Numbered from the stretch's first letter, positions 1-8,262 are shown. The stretch: 21,026 nucleotides of DNA from Bacillaceae bacterium UBA7792 (GCA_002480735.1 DLCS01000090.1:5951-26976); one strand, 5' to 3'. Numbers and translations: made by a program. The notes: a model not told the origin generated them from the letters alone.

Positions 1-969
1 CGCAAAGCCAAAGCCCTGCTCCTGAGTGTATTCATAGGAAAAGGAATCATCAATCAAGCCAAGCTCATATAATTTATCATAATTGGCTGAGCTTTTCCCA
101 AAAAGCATATCTAACAGCATATTGGTTGTTAATTCGTTCTTAAGCATTTCAGTCCCACTTTGCTGATCGTAGAGTGCCTTTATCCCAATGAGGCATTTCG
201 GAGTTTGGACATTCATCTCAAGCACCTTCTTCGCCTCATTCGCTTCCCTTATCTCGGGCTCGAACTTCCGTTTAATCTCAGGCTGAGCCTTGAACGGTTT
301 CTTTGCTTGGTTGTCTTTTATTTGCTTCATGATTTTGTCCGGCTCCACAGGCCCGACCACAAAAAGAAGCATGTTGCTCGGATGGTAAAAGGTATGATAG
401 CATTCATACAGCATATCTTTTGTAATATGCGATATCGACTCGATCGTTCCCGCAATATCAATTTTAACCGGATGATTTTGATAGAGATGTTCGATTAGCC
501 CAAAATAAAGTCGCCAATCAGGATTATCATCATACATCGTACATTCTTGGCCAATGATCCCCTTTTCCTTCTCTACTGTCTTTTCTGTGAAATAGGGCTC
601 CTGGACAAAATCCATCAACGTCTCCAAATTCAATTCCACATCTGAGGTACTTGAAAAAAGGTAGGCCGTCCTTGTAAAAGAAGTAAAGGCATTAGCGGAA
701 GCACCCTGACGGCTAAACTGTTGAAACACATCGCCGTCCTCCTTTTCAAAAAGCTTATGCTCTAGAAAATGGGCAATTCCATCTGGTACCTTGACAAATT
801 CATCCTTGCCTAATGGTATAAATTGATTATCAACAGAGCCATACTTCGTTGTGAAGGTAGCATAGGTCTTATTAAAGCCTTTCTTAGGAAGAATATATAC
901 CTCAAGCCCGTTGGATAATTTCTCGTGATATAGGTCCTCTTGCAATTGATCAAAAGTGATTTTCTCCAT
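1..969 (-). CDS. ymfH: M16 family zinc peptidase YmfH (C-terminus outside window)
   Basis: The first 323 codons of an M16 (pitrilysin/MPP-like) peptidase are visible; the reading frame is still open at base 1, so the C-terminal part is missing. The zinc-binding inverted motif HFLEH lies at residues 67-71, and the distal glutamate ligand is probably E142 in KEKGIIGQE, aligned with the equivalent site of MlpA elsewhere in the window. The subunit is therefore predicted to be catalytically competent. The ATG overlaps the stop of ymfF by one base (TAATG), a translational-coupling arrangement that suggests a stoichiometric partnership with YmfF. Known of the family: M16B enzymes are often heterodimers of a zinc-bearing and a zinc-less subunit that cleave peptides held in a closed chamber. 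The substrate is unknown to me. The symbol rests on gene order and similarity to B. subtilis YmfH. Confidence 0.88.
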   Translation of the reverse strand, partial: MEKITFDQLQEDLYHEKLSNGLEVYILPKKGFNKTYATFTTKYGSVDNQFIPLGKDEFVKVPDGIAHFLEHKLFEKEDGDVFQQFSRQGASANAFTSFTRTAYLFSSTSDVELNLETLMDFVQEPYFTEKTVEKEKGIIGQECTMYDDNPDWRLYFGLIEHLYQNHPVKIDIAGTIESISHITKDMLYECYHTFYHPSNMLLFVVGPVEPDKIMKQIKDNQAKKPFKAQPEIKRKFEPEIREANEAKKVLEMNVQTPKCLIGIKALYDQQSGTEMLKNELTTNMLLDMLFGKSSANYDKLYELGLIDDSFSYEYTQEQGFGFA

Positions 970-2249
970 TACTGCGCCGCCTCCGTTCCCGTTAGGAAGT
1001 AAATCGTATCCAATTGAATCTTCTCCGATACTTTAATAATATCTTCCTTCGTTGCTTTATCCATTTCCTCCAACCATTCATCTAGAGAAATATTTTGATG
1101 GGCCACAACATTGTGATAGAGAACTTCAACAATCCCTCTAGCTGTATCTAGTGTTTCTAGAAACTGATTACGAATCACTGCTTTCGTCTGGCTGAGCTCC
1201 TGATCAGAGAAATCTCCCTTTTTCATAGCTGTTAATTGCTCTTTTATGATGGTAACCGCTTGCTCATAATTCTTATGGTCAATCCCCGACATCACCATCA
1301 TCAATCCCTTATGACTTTCGAGTCGACTGGCAGCATAGTAAGCCAAACTCGCTTTTTCACGCACATTGATAAAGAGCTTTGAATGAGCAAACCCTCCATA
1401 AATTCCGTTCATCACCTGAAGCGCAAAATAATCCTCGTCCCCATACACCACATTTGTCCGAAAACCAATATTTAATTTCCCTTGTTTCACATCCTGAACT
1501 TCCTGTATCTCTTGGACATCTCTTTTACTCGGGAGAATAACGTTTTCAAGGAGCTTTGGTTGGCGTGCATTCAATTGCAGCTTTTCGTTTACAACTGCTT
1601 TCACTTCCTCCTCGGATATATCCCCGATTACATAAAGATCGATCTCATCCTCAGCCATTGCCTTTTCGTAATAGGCAAATAAGCTTTCAGAGGTGATTTC
1701 ATCTACAGAGGCCATATCACCATGAACATGCAGGGCATATTTCTCACCCTTGCACATTTCTTCCACTAGCCGGTTACTCGAATACTTCATCTTATCATCG
1801 TAGACAGACTGAATTCTTTGTTTTAGCGTTCTTTTCTCCTTTTCCACGGTGTCCTTATCAAAGGCTTGGTTGGTCACATTCGGATTCATCAAAATTTCGG
1901 ATAAAAAATCGAGTGCCTTTTTTAACAATGGAGTTGGGTCAGATAAGAACTTTTCATTCGCCACCTCCATGGTAAAAGTGATCACATGGTATTCACCTTT
2001 TTTAGCCAAATCAACAAAAAGACTTGCACCATATAATTCATCTAAATAGGATCTCAAAACCGTTGATGTTGGATAGGCCTTTGCATTACTTTGCAGGACA
2101 TATGGAAGTAAAGCCCGATGTGTCACATCCTCTTTACTCAATGGTGCCTTCATTTTCCAAACAAATGTATTCGTTTTATATTTCTCTGTCTTCACGATAT
2201 GAAGCTTATAGCCTTTCATCTCATGAATCGTTTCCGTTACGACCGCCAT
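969..2249 (-). CDS. ymfF: M16 family peptidase-like protein YmfF, zinc motif absent
   Basis: A 426-residue M16-fold protein, the usual length for YmfF. Where an active member would carry HxxEH (about residues 45-55), the sequence reads HRALLPYVLQS, so the zinc site is missing. The C-terminal half keeps the arginine/tyrosine segment NVREKASLAYYA, which in M16B heterodimers helps hold substrate. The simplest reading is a non-catalytic partner of YmfH, whose start codon overlaps this stop by one base. The ATG at 2249 follows AAGGAGG by nine bases, a strong ribosome binding site. The gene lies behind the terminator of the nucleoside transporter operon and is probably transcribed separately from it. 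The role of the pair is not established from the sequence; processing or clearance of small peptides is a family-level guess. Confidence 0.9.
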   Translation of the reverse strand: MAVVTETIHEMKGYKLHIVKTEKYKTNTFVWKMKAPLSKEDVTHRALLPYVLQSNAKAYPTSTVLRSYLDELYGASLFVDLAKKGEYHVITFTMEVANEKFLSDPTPLLKKALDFLSEILMNPNVTNQAFDKDTVEKEKRTLKQRIQSVYDDKMKYSSNRLVEEMCKGEKYALHVHGDMASVDEITSESLFAYYEKAMAEDEIDLYVIGDISEEEVKAVVNEKLQLNARQPKLLENVILPSKRDVQEIQEVQDVKQGKLNIGFRTNVVYGDEDYFALQVMNGIYGGFAHSKLFINVREKASLAYYAASRLESHKGLMMVMSGIDHKNYEQAVTIIKEQLTAMKKGDFSDQELSQTKAVIRNQFLETLDTARGIVEVLYHNVVAHQNISLDEWLEEMDKATKEDIIKVSEKIQLDTIYFLTGTEAAQ

Positions 2250-2395
2250 TTTTGTTATCCTCCTTAGATTGCTTACTATATGTATATCGAAACGTAATCC
2301 TTAATATCATACCCATTATCATCAGCTGTTTTCGTTTTAGACTATTTTTTTCTGAAGCTTATTTCTCAAACATTCCACAATATGATATTAGTTCT

Positions 2396-2425
2396 ACTAT
2401 ACATTGTGATTATTTTCCATATCAA
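2396..2425 (-). promoter_or_regulatory. Candidate sigma-A promoter for ymfF-ymfH
   Basis: On the minus strand TTGATA (2420-2425) and TATAGT (2396-2401) are separated by 18 bases, immediately after the nupQ terminator. This would leave a leader of about 140 bases before ymfF. A second weaker pair, TTGAGA and AATAGT, lies closer to the gene. The region is AT-rich, so chance matches are likely. Apart from this and the terminator I see nothing else in the 258-base gap between nupQ and ymfF. Confidence 0.35.
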
Positions 2426-2476
2426 GTTAAAAAGCCGATACAAGGTTGACTAAAATCAGACCATGTATCGGCTTTT
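2424..2476 (-). terminator. Intrinsic terminator of the nup operon
   Basis: A 13-bp perfect stem pairs 2464-2476 with 2430-2442 around a 21-base loop. The stem can extend by three more pairs (GGT/ACC) past one mismatch. On the minus strand it runs into TTTTTAACTT. It lies about 30 bases after the nupQ stop and ends the transporter transcript. Confidence 0.85.
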
Positions 2477-2507
2477 ATCATGCAAGGATGCAAGGCATCG
2501 ACATTAA

Positions 2508-3461
2508 TTATCTCTTCGATGAATCAAATGGCTCCCCAGCGGCTTTTGGTGCCTGTGAGGATTTTGAGAAAATGACGAGTGCAATCAATGTGACTACGTA
2601 AGGAAAAATCTTCAATAAAATTGGCGGAATAACCGCTAACTCTGGTATAACCTGTGAAACGTTCGCAATCGTACTTGCAAACCCGAAGAAAAGGGTTGCT
2701 CCTAAAATACCAAACGGTCTCCATTGTCCAAAGATTAAGGCTGCTAATGCAAGGAATCCAAGACCAGACACGGTTCCCGTGAACTCACCAGCATAAGTTA
2801 GCAGGATAATTGCTCCCCCAAGACCAGCAAAAGCCCCAGAGATCATCACGCCACTGTAACGAATCCTTCTAACATTGATTCCAGCTGCTTCTGCAGCTTG
2901 AGGAAACTCTCCACAGGATCTTAAGCGCAGGCCAAACTTCGTCTTATAAAGGATGAAGGTACTGACTAAGAGCACCAATAGTATGACCCATGTTGTTGCA
3001 TATGTCTTCGTAAAGAATAAATCGCCAATAATTGGTATTTCAGAAAGGATCGGTACATCAAAAGGCGCAAAACCTGTTCTGATTCTGATGTTACCACTAC
3101 CAGTAATATTTCTTGCTAAGAATACGGTCAGTGCAGCGGCAATCATATTAATCGCTGTTCCACTTATGACTTGGTCTGCACTTAAATTAATGCTTGCAAA
3201 TGCGTGTAGTAGTGAGAAGAGCAGCCCAACTACCATCCCTACAAGAAGGCCGATCCAAAGCACTAATGAGTTATTTGATATCATATCTTGAAGATAGTGT
3301 ACGGTAATAGCGGCAGCAAAAGCGCCCATAACCATCAGACCTTCAAGACCGATGTTGACGATTCCACTGCGTTCACTAAATAAACCTCCTAATGCTGTGA
3401 TAAGAAGAGGAATCGTGAATAGGATTGCGTAAGGAAAAATCTGTTCAACTATCGTCCACAT
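2508..3461 (-). CDS. nupQ: Nucleoside ABC transporter, permease subunit NupQ
   Basis: A 317-residue very hydrophobic membrane protein of the BPD_transp_2 permease family (as in branched-chain amino acid, ribose and BMP-linked nucleoside transporters). The N-terminal segment LITALGGLFSERSGIVNIGLEGLM is the typical signature of this permease, followed by about eight to nine further membrane spans. The ATG at 3461 is chosen because it lies one base after the nupP stop, is preceded by a GGGGGA ribosome binding site, and gives the usual family length. The open frame runs 37 codons further upstream, but that part overlaps nupP and has no family character. It is the last gene of the nupOPQ unit and should pair with NupP to form the transmembrane pore energised by NupO. 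Guanosine and other nucleosides are the substrates of the B. subtilis orthologue; specificity here is inferred. Confidence 0.9.
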   Translation of the reverse strand: MWTIVEQIFPYAILFTIPLLITALGGLFSERSGIVNIGLEGLMVMGAFAAAITVHYLQDMISNNSLVLWIGLLVGMVVGLLFSLLHAFASINLSADQVISGTAINMIAAALTVFLARNITGSGNIRIRTGFAPFDVPILSEIPIIGDLFFTKTYATTWVILLVLLVSTFILYKTKFGLRLRSCGEFPQAAEAAGINVRRIRYSGVMISGAFAGLGGAIILLTYAGEFTGTVSGLGFLALAALIFGQWRPFGILGATLFFGFASTIANVSQVIPELAVIPPILLKIFPYVVTLIALVIFSKSSQAPKAAGEPFDSSKR

Positions 3462-3462
3462 C

Positions 3463-4527
3463 TTAGGCTTCCCCCTTCTTATGTTCAGGTCTATTTGCCT
3501 TACTTCGCTTAACTTTATCAATGATACGATGAATAAGAACACTTGTTGCTGCAAAGTAAATGATGATGGCAATAATCGTGTTTGCTAACTCTGGTGGAAT
3601 TTCCGTCATCGCATTCATGAAGCCTGTACCAGAATAGAGAATACCGAATAAAATAGCAGCAAAGAAAACACCTATCGGGTTATTCGCCCCTAACAACGCT
3701 ACTGCAATTCCGTCATACCCTTGTGATGGAAGCAGGCCAATTTGCATACTTGAAGCATTTCCTGTATACAGTGCAACCCCACCTAGTCCAGCAAGAGCAC
3801 CGGAGATCAGCATCGACAAAATGATATTGCGGTTCACTCGCATCCCTGCATACTCGGCTGCGTGTCGGTTAAATCCGACTGCCTTCAGTTCAAAGCCAAG
3901 TGTTGTTTTATCAATAATAAAAGCAATAATGATGACTGCAATGATCCCTAGAAAGATCCCATAGTTAATATAAGACCCGTCAAACATATCGGACAAAAAT
4001 GGAGCCCTTAATGTGTATTCATCAGGTAATTTTTGTGACTCGGTTTCAAGCGAAGGTCCTTTAAAATATCCTGGCACAATGTAATAAACACTCCAGTAGG
4101 CAATCCAGTTCATCATAATCGTCGATACTACTTCATGAACATTGAATCGCGCTTTTAGGATCCCCGGAATTAACGCAAAGAGTGCACCAGCCAGCAGGCC
4201 GCCTAGTATCATTAGAATCAGCATTACGGGTCTCGAAAATTCGAACGTCAATGCGATTGCCGTAGCTGCAAGACCCCCAGCAAGCATTTGACCAGCCGCA
4301 CCAATATTGAATAATCCCGTTCTGAATGCAAAAGCAACGGCTAACCCGGTGAATATTAAAGGTGTGGCGGTCGCCAGTGTATTCCCAATGCGCTCAATAT
4401 TGATGAGTGCACCTTGTAACAGATAATTGTAGCCCTCGATAGGATTGCTTCCTATCGCAAGCATCAATAGCCCCCCAGCAATAAGCCCTAATAGAATCGC
4501 TATGATTGATACGATGGTGTTTCTCAT
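3463..4527 (-). CDS. nupP: Nucleoside ABC transporter, permease subunit NupP
   Basis: A 354-residue polytopic membrane protein of the same BPD_transp_2 family as NupQ. It has an N-terminal hydrophobic helix (residues 6-25), the segment TPLIFTGLAVAFAFRTGLFN near residues 55-75, an extracytoplasmic stretch around residues 150-185, and a basic C-terminal cytoplasmic tail (KVKRSKANRPEHKK). The ATG at 4527 overlaps the nupO stop as ATGA, and AAGGAGAG lies just upstream inside nupO, so translation is probably coupled. The next gene, nupQ, begins one base after this stop. NupP and NupQ together should form the channel for nucleosides delivered by the lipoprotein NupN. Confidence 0.9.
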   Translation of the reverse strand: MRNTIVSIIAILLGLIAGGLLMLAIGSNPIEGYNYLLQGALINIERIGNTLATATPLIFTGLAVAFAFRTGLFNIGAAGQMLAGGLAATAIALTFEFSRPVMLILMILGGLLAGALFALIPGILKARFNVHEVVSTIMMNWIAYWSVYYIVPGYFKGPSLETESQKLPDEYTLRAPFLSDMFDGSYINYGIFLGIIAVIIIAFIIDKTTLGFELKAVGFNRHAAEYAGMRVNRNIILSMLISGALAGLGGVALYTGNASSMQIGLLPSQGYDGIAVALLGANNPIGVFFAAILFGILYSGTGFMNAMTEIPPELANTIIAIIIYFAATSVLIHRIIDKVKRSKANRPEHKKGEA

Positions 4528-6047
4528 ACGCTTCTCTCCTTACTAATCCCCGCCATCATTAAGCCGACCTCATTTTCATTTGTCTCAGAGGCTTGGACGA
4601 TCCCAACAAGTTCTCCATTGTTAATAATGGCAATTCGGTCCGAAAGTTTTAGCACTTCATCAAGCTCTAGTGAAACAAGCAAAACGGCTTTCCCTTTGTC
4701 GCGGTGCTCAATTAATCGCTTATGGATATATTCGATCGAACCAACATCCAGGCCACGAGTAGGCTGTACGGCAATCAGCAAGTCAGGATCTAGCTCGATT
4801 TCTCTACCAATAATCGCTTTTTGCTGGTTTCCTCCAGATAACGTTCTAGCTAGGGAAGCTCCACCTTCACCTGAACGCACATCAAAATTCTTGAAAATAT
4901 TTTCAGCGTATGCTCGAATCTCACCAAAATTTAATAATCCATTTTTGGCAAACGGTCGCTTATTATAAACCTCTAATACCATGTTCGAATCTAGACGATA
5001 ATCTAGTACGAGTCCACGCTTATGTCTGTCCTCTGGAATATGGCCAATTCCTTTTTCAATCCTATGGCGAATCGGGGCATTTGTAATATCCTCGCCATTT
5101 ATAAGGATGTTCCCTGATTCTACCTTACGTAGGCCCGTAATTGCCTCAACAAGCTCGGATTGACCGTTTCCATCAACCCCTGCAATCCCGACAATTTCAC
5201 CTCTTCTAACCTCAAGTGAAAAGTCCTTCAATGCCATTACCTTGCGATTATTTTTTGCAGACACAGAATCTATTTTAAGTACAGTATCCCCTGGTGTACT
5301 TTCTTTCTTATCCACTTTGAAATTCACGTGACGTCCTACCATCATTTCAGCGAGGCTTTCCTCACTCGCTTCCGCCACGTTGACCGTTCCAATTGATTTA
5401 CCGCGGCGAATAACCGTACAACGATCAGCGACCGCTTTAATCTCTTTTAATTTATGAGTAATAATGATAATCGACTTACCTTCTTTAATTAGGTTTCGCA
5501 TAATTTTCATTAATTCGTCAATTTCAGCTGGTGTTAAAACAGCTGTTGGCTCATCAAAAATAAGAACCTCTGCCTCACGATAGAGCATTTTCATAATTTC
5601 GACTCTTTGTTGCATCCCAACTGAAATATCTTCAATTTTCGCATAAGGGTCAACATTAAGACCATAATGTTTCGATAGTTCCTCAATTCTTTTCGCCGCT
5701 TTATCAATATCAAGAACCAAGCCCTTTAGCGGTTCACTTCCTAAGATGATATTTTCTGTTACGGTGAAATTTTCAACCAATTTAAAATGCTGGTGGACCA
5801 TCCCAATTCCAAGCTGATTGGCCACATTTGGGTTTGTGATTCGAACTTCCTTTTCACGAACCTTAATAATTCCTCTTTCAGGTTGATACATTCCAAACAA
5901 AACACCCATTAATGTCGATTTTCCCGCGCCATTCTCTCCTAAAAGTGCATGAATTTCTCCCTTCTTCAATGATAGGGAAATATTATCATTAGCTACAATA
6001 CCAGGGAATTCCTTCCTAATATTGAACATTTCAACAACATAGCTCAT
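4524..6047 (-). CDS. nupO: Nucleoside ABC transporter, tandem ATP-binding protein NupO
   Basis: A 507-residue cytoplasmic ATPase with two ABC cassettes, the layout of the sugar/nucleoside importer class (RbsA-like). The first cassette is intact: Walker A GENGAGKS at 37-44, signature ISVGMQQ at 141-147, Walker B VLIFDEPT at 161-168. The second is degenerate, as is normal in this class: GVDGNGQSE at 290-298 in place of Walker A, a good signature LSGGNQQ at 403-409, and AVQPTRG at 426-432 where the Walker B glutamate would be. Only the first site should hydrolyse ATP efficiently. The frame opens with a GTG at 6059, but the ATG at 6047 has an AAGGGTG ribosome binding site nine bases upstream and aligns with the B. 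subtilis start. The gene follows nupN after a 180-base gap holding an attenuator-like hairpin. Confidence 0.92.
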   Translation of the reverse strand: MSYVVEMFNIRKEFPGIVANDNISLSLKKGEIHALLGENGAGKSTLMGVLFGMYQPERGIIKVREKEVRITNPNVANQLGIGMVHQHFKLVENFTVTENIILGSEPLKGLVLDIDKAAKRIEELSKHYGLNVDPYAKIEDISVGMQQRVEIMKMLYREAEVLIFDEPTAVLTPAEIDELMKIMRNLIKEGKSIIIITHKLKEIKAVADRCTVIRRGKSIGTVNVAEASEESLAEMMVGRHVNFKVDKKESTPGDTVLKIDSVSAKNNRKVMALKDFSLEVRRGEIVGIAGVDGNGQSELVEAITGLRKVESGNILINGEDITNAPIRHRIEKGIGHIPEDRHKRGLVLDYRLDSNMVLEVYNKRPFAKNGLLNFGEIRAYAENIFKNFDVRSGEGGASLARTLSGGNQQKAIIGREIELDPDLLIAVQPTRGLDVGSIEYIHKRLIEHRDKGKAVLLVSLELDEVLKLSDRIAIINNGELVGIVQASETNENEVGLMMAGISKERSV

Positions 6048-6191
6048 CCTAGCACACACCCTTTTTTAAGTGTCACTTCCATCTATAAATAGGGAGTCCC
6101 CTATCATGATAAGAAATCTCTAATTGTTAAGTAAATCATTCATTAATTTTTGTTTTTTTAAGAATTTTGCTATTACTTTCACTCTAATATA

Positions 6192-6220
6192 CAAAAGAGA
6201 CGGAATTTCCGTCTCTTTTG
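6192..6220 (-). terminator. Hairpin between nupN and nupO, probable partial terminator
   Basis: A 12-bp perfect stem (6192-6203 with 6209-6220) encloses a five-base loop seven bases after the nupN stop. On the minus strand the stem ends in CTCTTTTG and is followed by TATATTAG, so the U-run is short. I read it as an attenuator and 3'-end stabiliser that leaves more nupN than nupOPQ message, as commonly seen for binding-protein genes at the head of ABC operons. The remaining 130 bases before nupO show no clear promoter; a short GGGGACTCCC inverted repeat is at 6091-6102. Confidence 0.6.
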
Positions 6221-6227
6221 CTCTGGA

Positions 6228-7331
6228 TTACTTGAATAAATCCCCTTGCTCAGCGGAAACTTCTATTTCGCCAGCCTTAAGCTTTTCATAAACTTCTTTC
6301 ACTTGTTTAACTGTTTCATCGCTTAAGTTAGGGTTTTCTTCAGGTATTCCCACACCATCGTTAGCAGCATCATATATTAATGTTTCTCCACCAGGGAAAT
6401 CCTTATTTAAGAATCGCTTAACCATATCAAAAGATGCATGGTCAATTTTCTTCATAGCAGAAGTTAGGATCACAGATTTATCGCCTTCGTAGATTCCATC
6501 AGCATATTGGTCTACGTCAACACCAACCATCCACACTTCTTTACCAGATTTCACACGAGTCTTCGCTTCGTTAATCGCTCCTACTCCAACACCACCTGCA
6601 GCAGCAAAGATGACATTCACACCTTTATCAAACATTTGGGCAGCAAGCTGTTGACCAGCAGCAACATTATCAAAGGATCCTTGATATACTACATTTTCTT
6701 TCTTAATGGTAATTTTTGTGCCAAGGTTTTCGTTTGCATATGCTACACCTTGTTGGAAGCCCCAGTTGAATTTTTGCACTGGAGGAATTTCCATTCCACC
6801 GATAAATCCAGCTTCTCCTTCTTTTAGCTCAAGAGCCGTTGCCACACCCGCTACGAAACCAGCTTGGTGCTCAGCAAAGAAGATCGAAACCGTGTTATCA
6901 GCAACAACGGGATCATTTTTTCCGTCATTTGGGCTACCATCAATGATGACAAAGTTTGCATCCTTATACTTGTCTTGTGCCTGGAATACAGCTGTTTCAA
7001 ATTTAAATCCAGGAGTAACGATAAATTTATAGCCAGCATCGTAAAGGTTTCCAATTTCTTTTAAATAATCAGCTTCTGTCGTACCGCCTGGCTTCAGATA
7101 TTTTTCTTGTACGCCAAGCTCTTTACTTGCTTGAAGAATTCCTTCCCATGTACCTTGGTTGAAGGATTTGTCATCGATCGTACCTGCATCAGTAACCATA
7201 CCGACTTTTAGAGCGTCCTTTTTATCTTTACCGCCCTCAGCACCATTACCTTCATCCTTACCGCAAGCACTTAACAATGTTCCGGCCGCTAGTACAAGTG
7301 ATAAAGCTAATCCAAATCTACGCTTTTTCAA
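6228..7331 (-). CDS. nupN: BMP-family nucleoside-binding lipoprotein NupN
   Basis: A 367-residue substrate-binding lipoprotein of the BMP (basic membrane protein, PnrA-like) family. The N-terminus is a lipoprotein signal (MKKRR, hydrophobic core, LLSAC) with Cys23 the predicted lipidated residue; a low-complexity charged linker GKDEGNGAEGGKDKKD follows. The mature part contains family motifs such as MVTDAGTIDDKSFNQGTWEG near 44-63 and FIGGMEIPPVQKFNWGFQQG in the middle. Anchored outside the membrane, it should capture nucleosides and hand them to NupPQ. The start is TTG at 7331, with AGGGGG eight bases upstream; the only nearby ATG in this frame (7379) runs into a stop before it. It lies 54 bases behind ymfC with no terminator between, so it is probably co-transcribed with that regulator. 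Confidence 0.92.
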   Translation of the reverse strand: MKKRRFGLALSLVLAAGTLLSACGKDEGNGAEGGKDKKDALKVGMVTDAGTIDDKSFNQGTWEGILQASKELGVQEKYLKPGGTTEADYLKEIGNLYDAGYKFIVTPGFKFETAVFQAQDKYKDANFVIIDGSPNDGKNDPVVADNTVSIFFAEHQAGFVAGVATALELKEGEAGFIGGMEIPPVQKFNWGFQQGVAYANENLGTKITIKKENVVYQGSFDNVAAGQQLAAQMFDKGVNVIFAAAGGVGVGAINEAKTRVKSGKEVWMVGVDVDQYADGIYEGDKSVILTSAMKKIDHASFDMVKRFLNKDFPGGETLIYDAANDGVGIPEENPNLSDETVKQVKEVYEKLKAGEIEVSAEQGDLFK

Positions 7332-7385
7332 GGTTTGTTCCCCCTATTTTTTTGATTTAGTAGAAAACAATTGATTCATCCCGTT

Positions 7386-8111
7386 TCACACTCTCTTTCT
7401 GAGTACATGGAAACTGAACTTATCGGCTCTAAAATAGTTAACAGAATAGAGAATCGGTTCATCCATTTCGTCATAATGCATCTGCTTTAAAACAAGCAAA
7501 GCAGTCTCAGGATCACACTCTAGTATGGATGAAATGCGTTCGTGATATCCGATTGGTTCGATTTCTGCAACTGCATAAGTAATTCTTCTCTGTGCTGTCT
7601 CATCTAGTATGTTAAAAAGAGATTCCCCATCATGTGAAAAGGTTTCCGGCATGATATTGTGTGGAACCTTATCAACACAATAGACGACTGGTTCCCCATT
7701 TGCAGTTCGAACACGTTCAATCACTACAATCTTCTCATCCTGTGCGCAATTGAAACGACGAACATCCTCCTCTGTAACATTTAGAGTATCAGAGCTCAAA
7801 AACTTTGTCCCCGGCTTCATCCCGACTTGAACAATCATATTCGTGACACTAATAAGTTGTTCAATTCCAGATGTGAACAGTGGTTTAGCGTTTACAAAAG
7901 TGCCCACGCCATGACGTCGGATAATTACATTTTCTTCTTCAAGAATACGAAGGGCTTCTCTAAGTGTCGCTCTGCTCACACCAAGTATCTTCGCTAAATC
8001 GAATTCTGATGGCAGCTGTTCCTTCTCCTTATAGATCCCTTTCTCAATATCTTGTTTGATCCGATCGATCACCTGTAAGTATAAATGTCTATTATCTGAC
8101 TTGATGGACAT
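7386..8111 (-). CDS. ymfC: GntR/HutC-family transcriptional regulator YmfC
   Basis: A 241-residue repressor-type regulator. Residues 8-75 form the GntR winged helix-turn-helix ([45 protein letters not shown]). The remainder is a UTRA effector-binding domain, so it belongs to the HutC subfamily. The open frame has an ATG at 8120, but GGAGG abuts that codon; the ATG at 8111 lies eight bases after GGAGG and gives the B. subtilis YmfC length, so I use it. The leader carries an extended -10 promoter and a perfect 8-2-8 inverted repeat between the predicted transcription start and the ribosome binding site, suggesting autorepression. No terminator separates it from nupN, so it probably controls the nucleoside transporter; the effector is plausibly a nucleoside or a derivative (inference). 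Confidence 0.9.
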   Translation of the reverse strand: MSIKSDNRHLYLQVIDRIKQDIEKGIYKEKEQLPSEFDLAKILGVSRATLREALRILEEENVIIRRHGVGTFVNAKPLFTSGIEQLISVTNMIVQVGMKPGTKFLSSDTLNVTEEDVRRFNCAQDEKIVVIERVRTANGEPVVYCVDKVPHNIMPETFSHDGESLFNILDETAQRRITYAVAEIEPIGYHERISSILECDPETALLVLKQMHYDEMDEPILYSVNYFRADKFSFHVLRKRV

Positions 8112-8141
8112 TGCCCGCATCCTCCACTGCTTTTCTCCGAG

Positions 8142-8159
8142 ACATCAGACCTCTGATGT
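8142..8159. promoter_or_regulatory. Probable YmfC operator (perfect 8-2-8 inverted repeat)
   Basis: ACATCAGA and TCTGATGT flank a two-base centre with no mismatch. The repeat lies about 20-35 bases downstream of the predicted ymfC transcription start and about 30 bases upstream of its start codon. Size, symmetry and position fit a dimeric GntR-type repressor acting as a block to transcription of its own operon. Assignment to YmfC is by proximity. Confidence 0.6.
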
Positions 8160-8184
8160 ATAATCATTCCTACTAATCGAAAAT

Positions 8185-8193
8185 AATATACCA
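8185..8193 (-). promoter_or_regulatory. Extended -10 promoter of ymfC (and nupN)
   Basis: The minus strand reads TGGTATATT: a TATATT -10 (8185-8190) with the TGn extension (8191-8193). No good -35 lies 17 bases upstream (TTTATT), consistent with an extended -10 promoter. Transcription would begin near 8178 and run through the inverted repeat at 8142-8159. Confidence 0.55.
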
Positions 8194-8226
8194 TTTTTCC
8201 TAATATAAATAAATAGAGAATAACAA

Positions 8227-8262
8227 GATTTCAATAAAATTCCTTTGTTTTTAGTGAAAATT
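8227..8262. promoter_or_regulatory. Two weak CodY-box-like sequences upstream of ymfC
   Basis: Minus-strand AATTTTATTGAAATC (8227-8241) and AATTTTCACTAAAAA (8248-8262) each match the CodY consensus AATTTTCWGAAAATT with four mismatches. They lie 40-70 bases upstream of the ymfC -10. The B. subtilis nucleoside transporter is a CodY target, which makes the match worth recording, but such AT-rich boxes arise easily by chance. Confidence 0.2.

Noticed and set aside
2024..2449. 141-codon plus-strand frame over the ymfF start
   Set aside because: Antisense to ymfF and running over its promoter; no ribosome binding site or family character. The other long plus-strand frames are likewise shadows of the minus-strand genes.
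7344..7379. 11-codon frame between ymfC and nupN, in frame with nupN
   Set aside because: Ends in TAG before the TTG start and lacks a well-spaced ribosome binding site; not convincing as a leader peptide.
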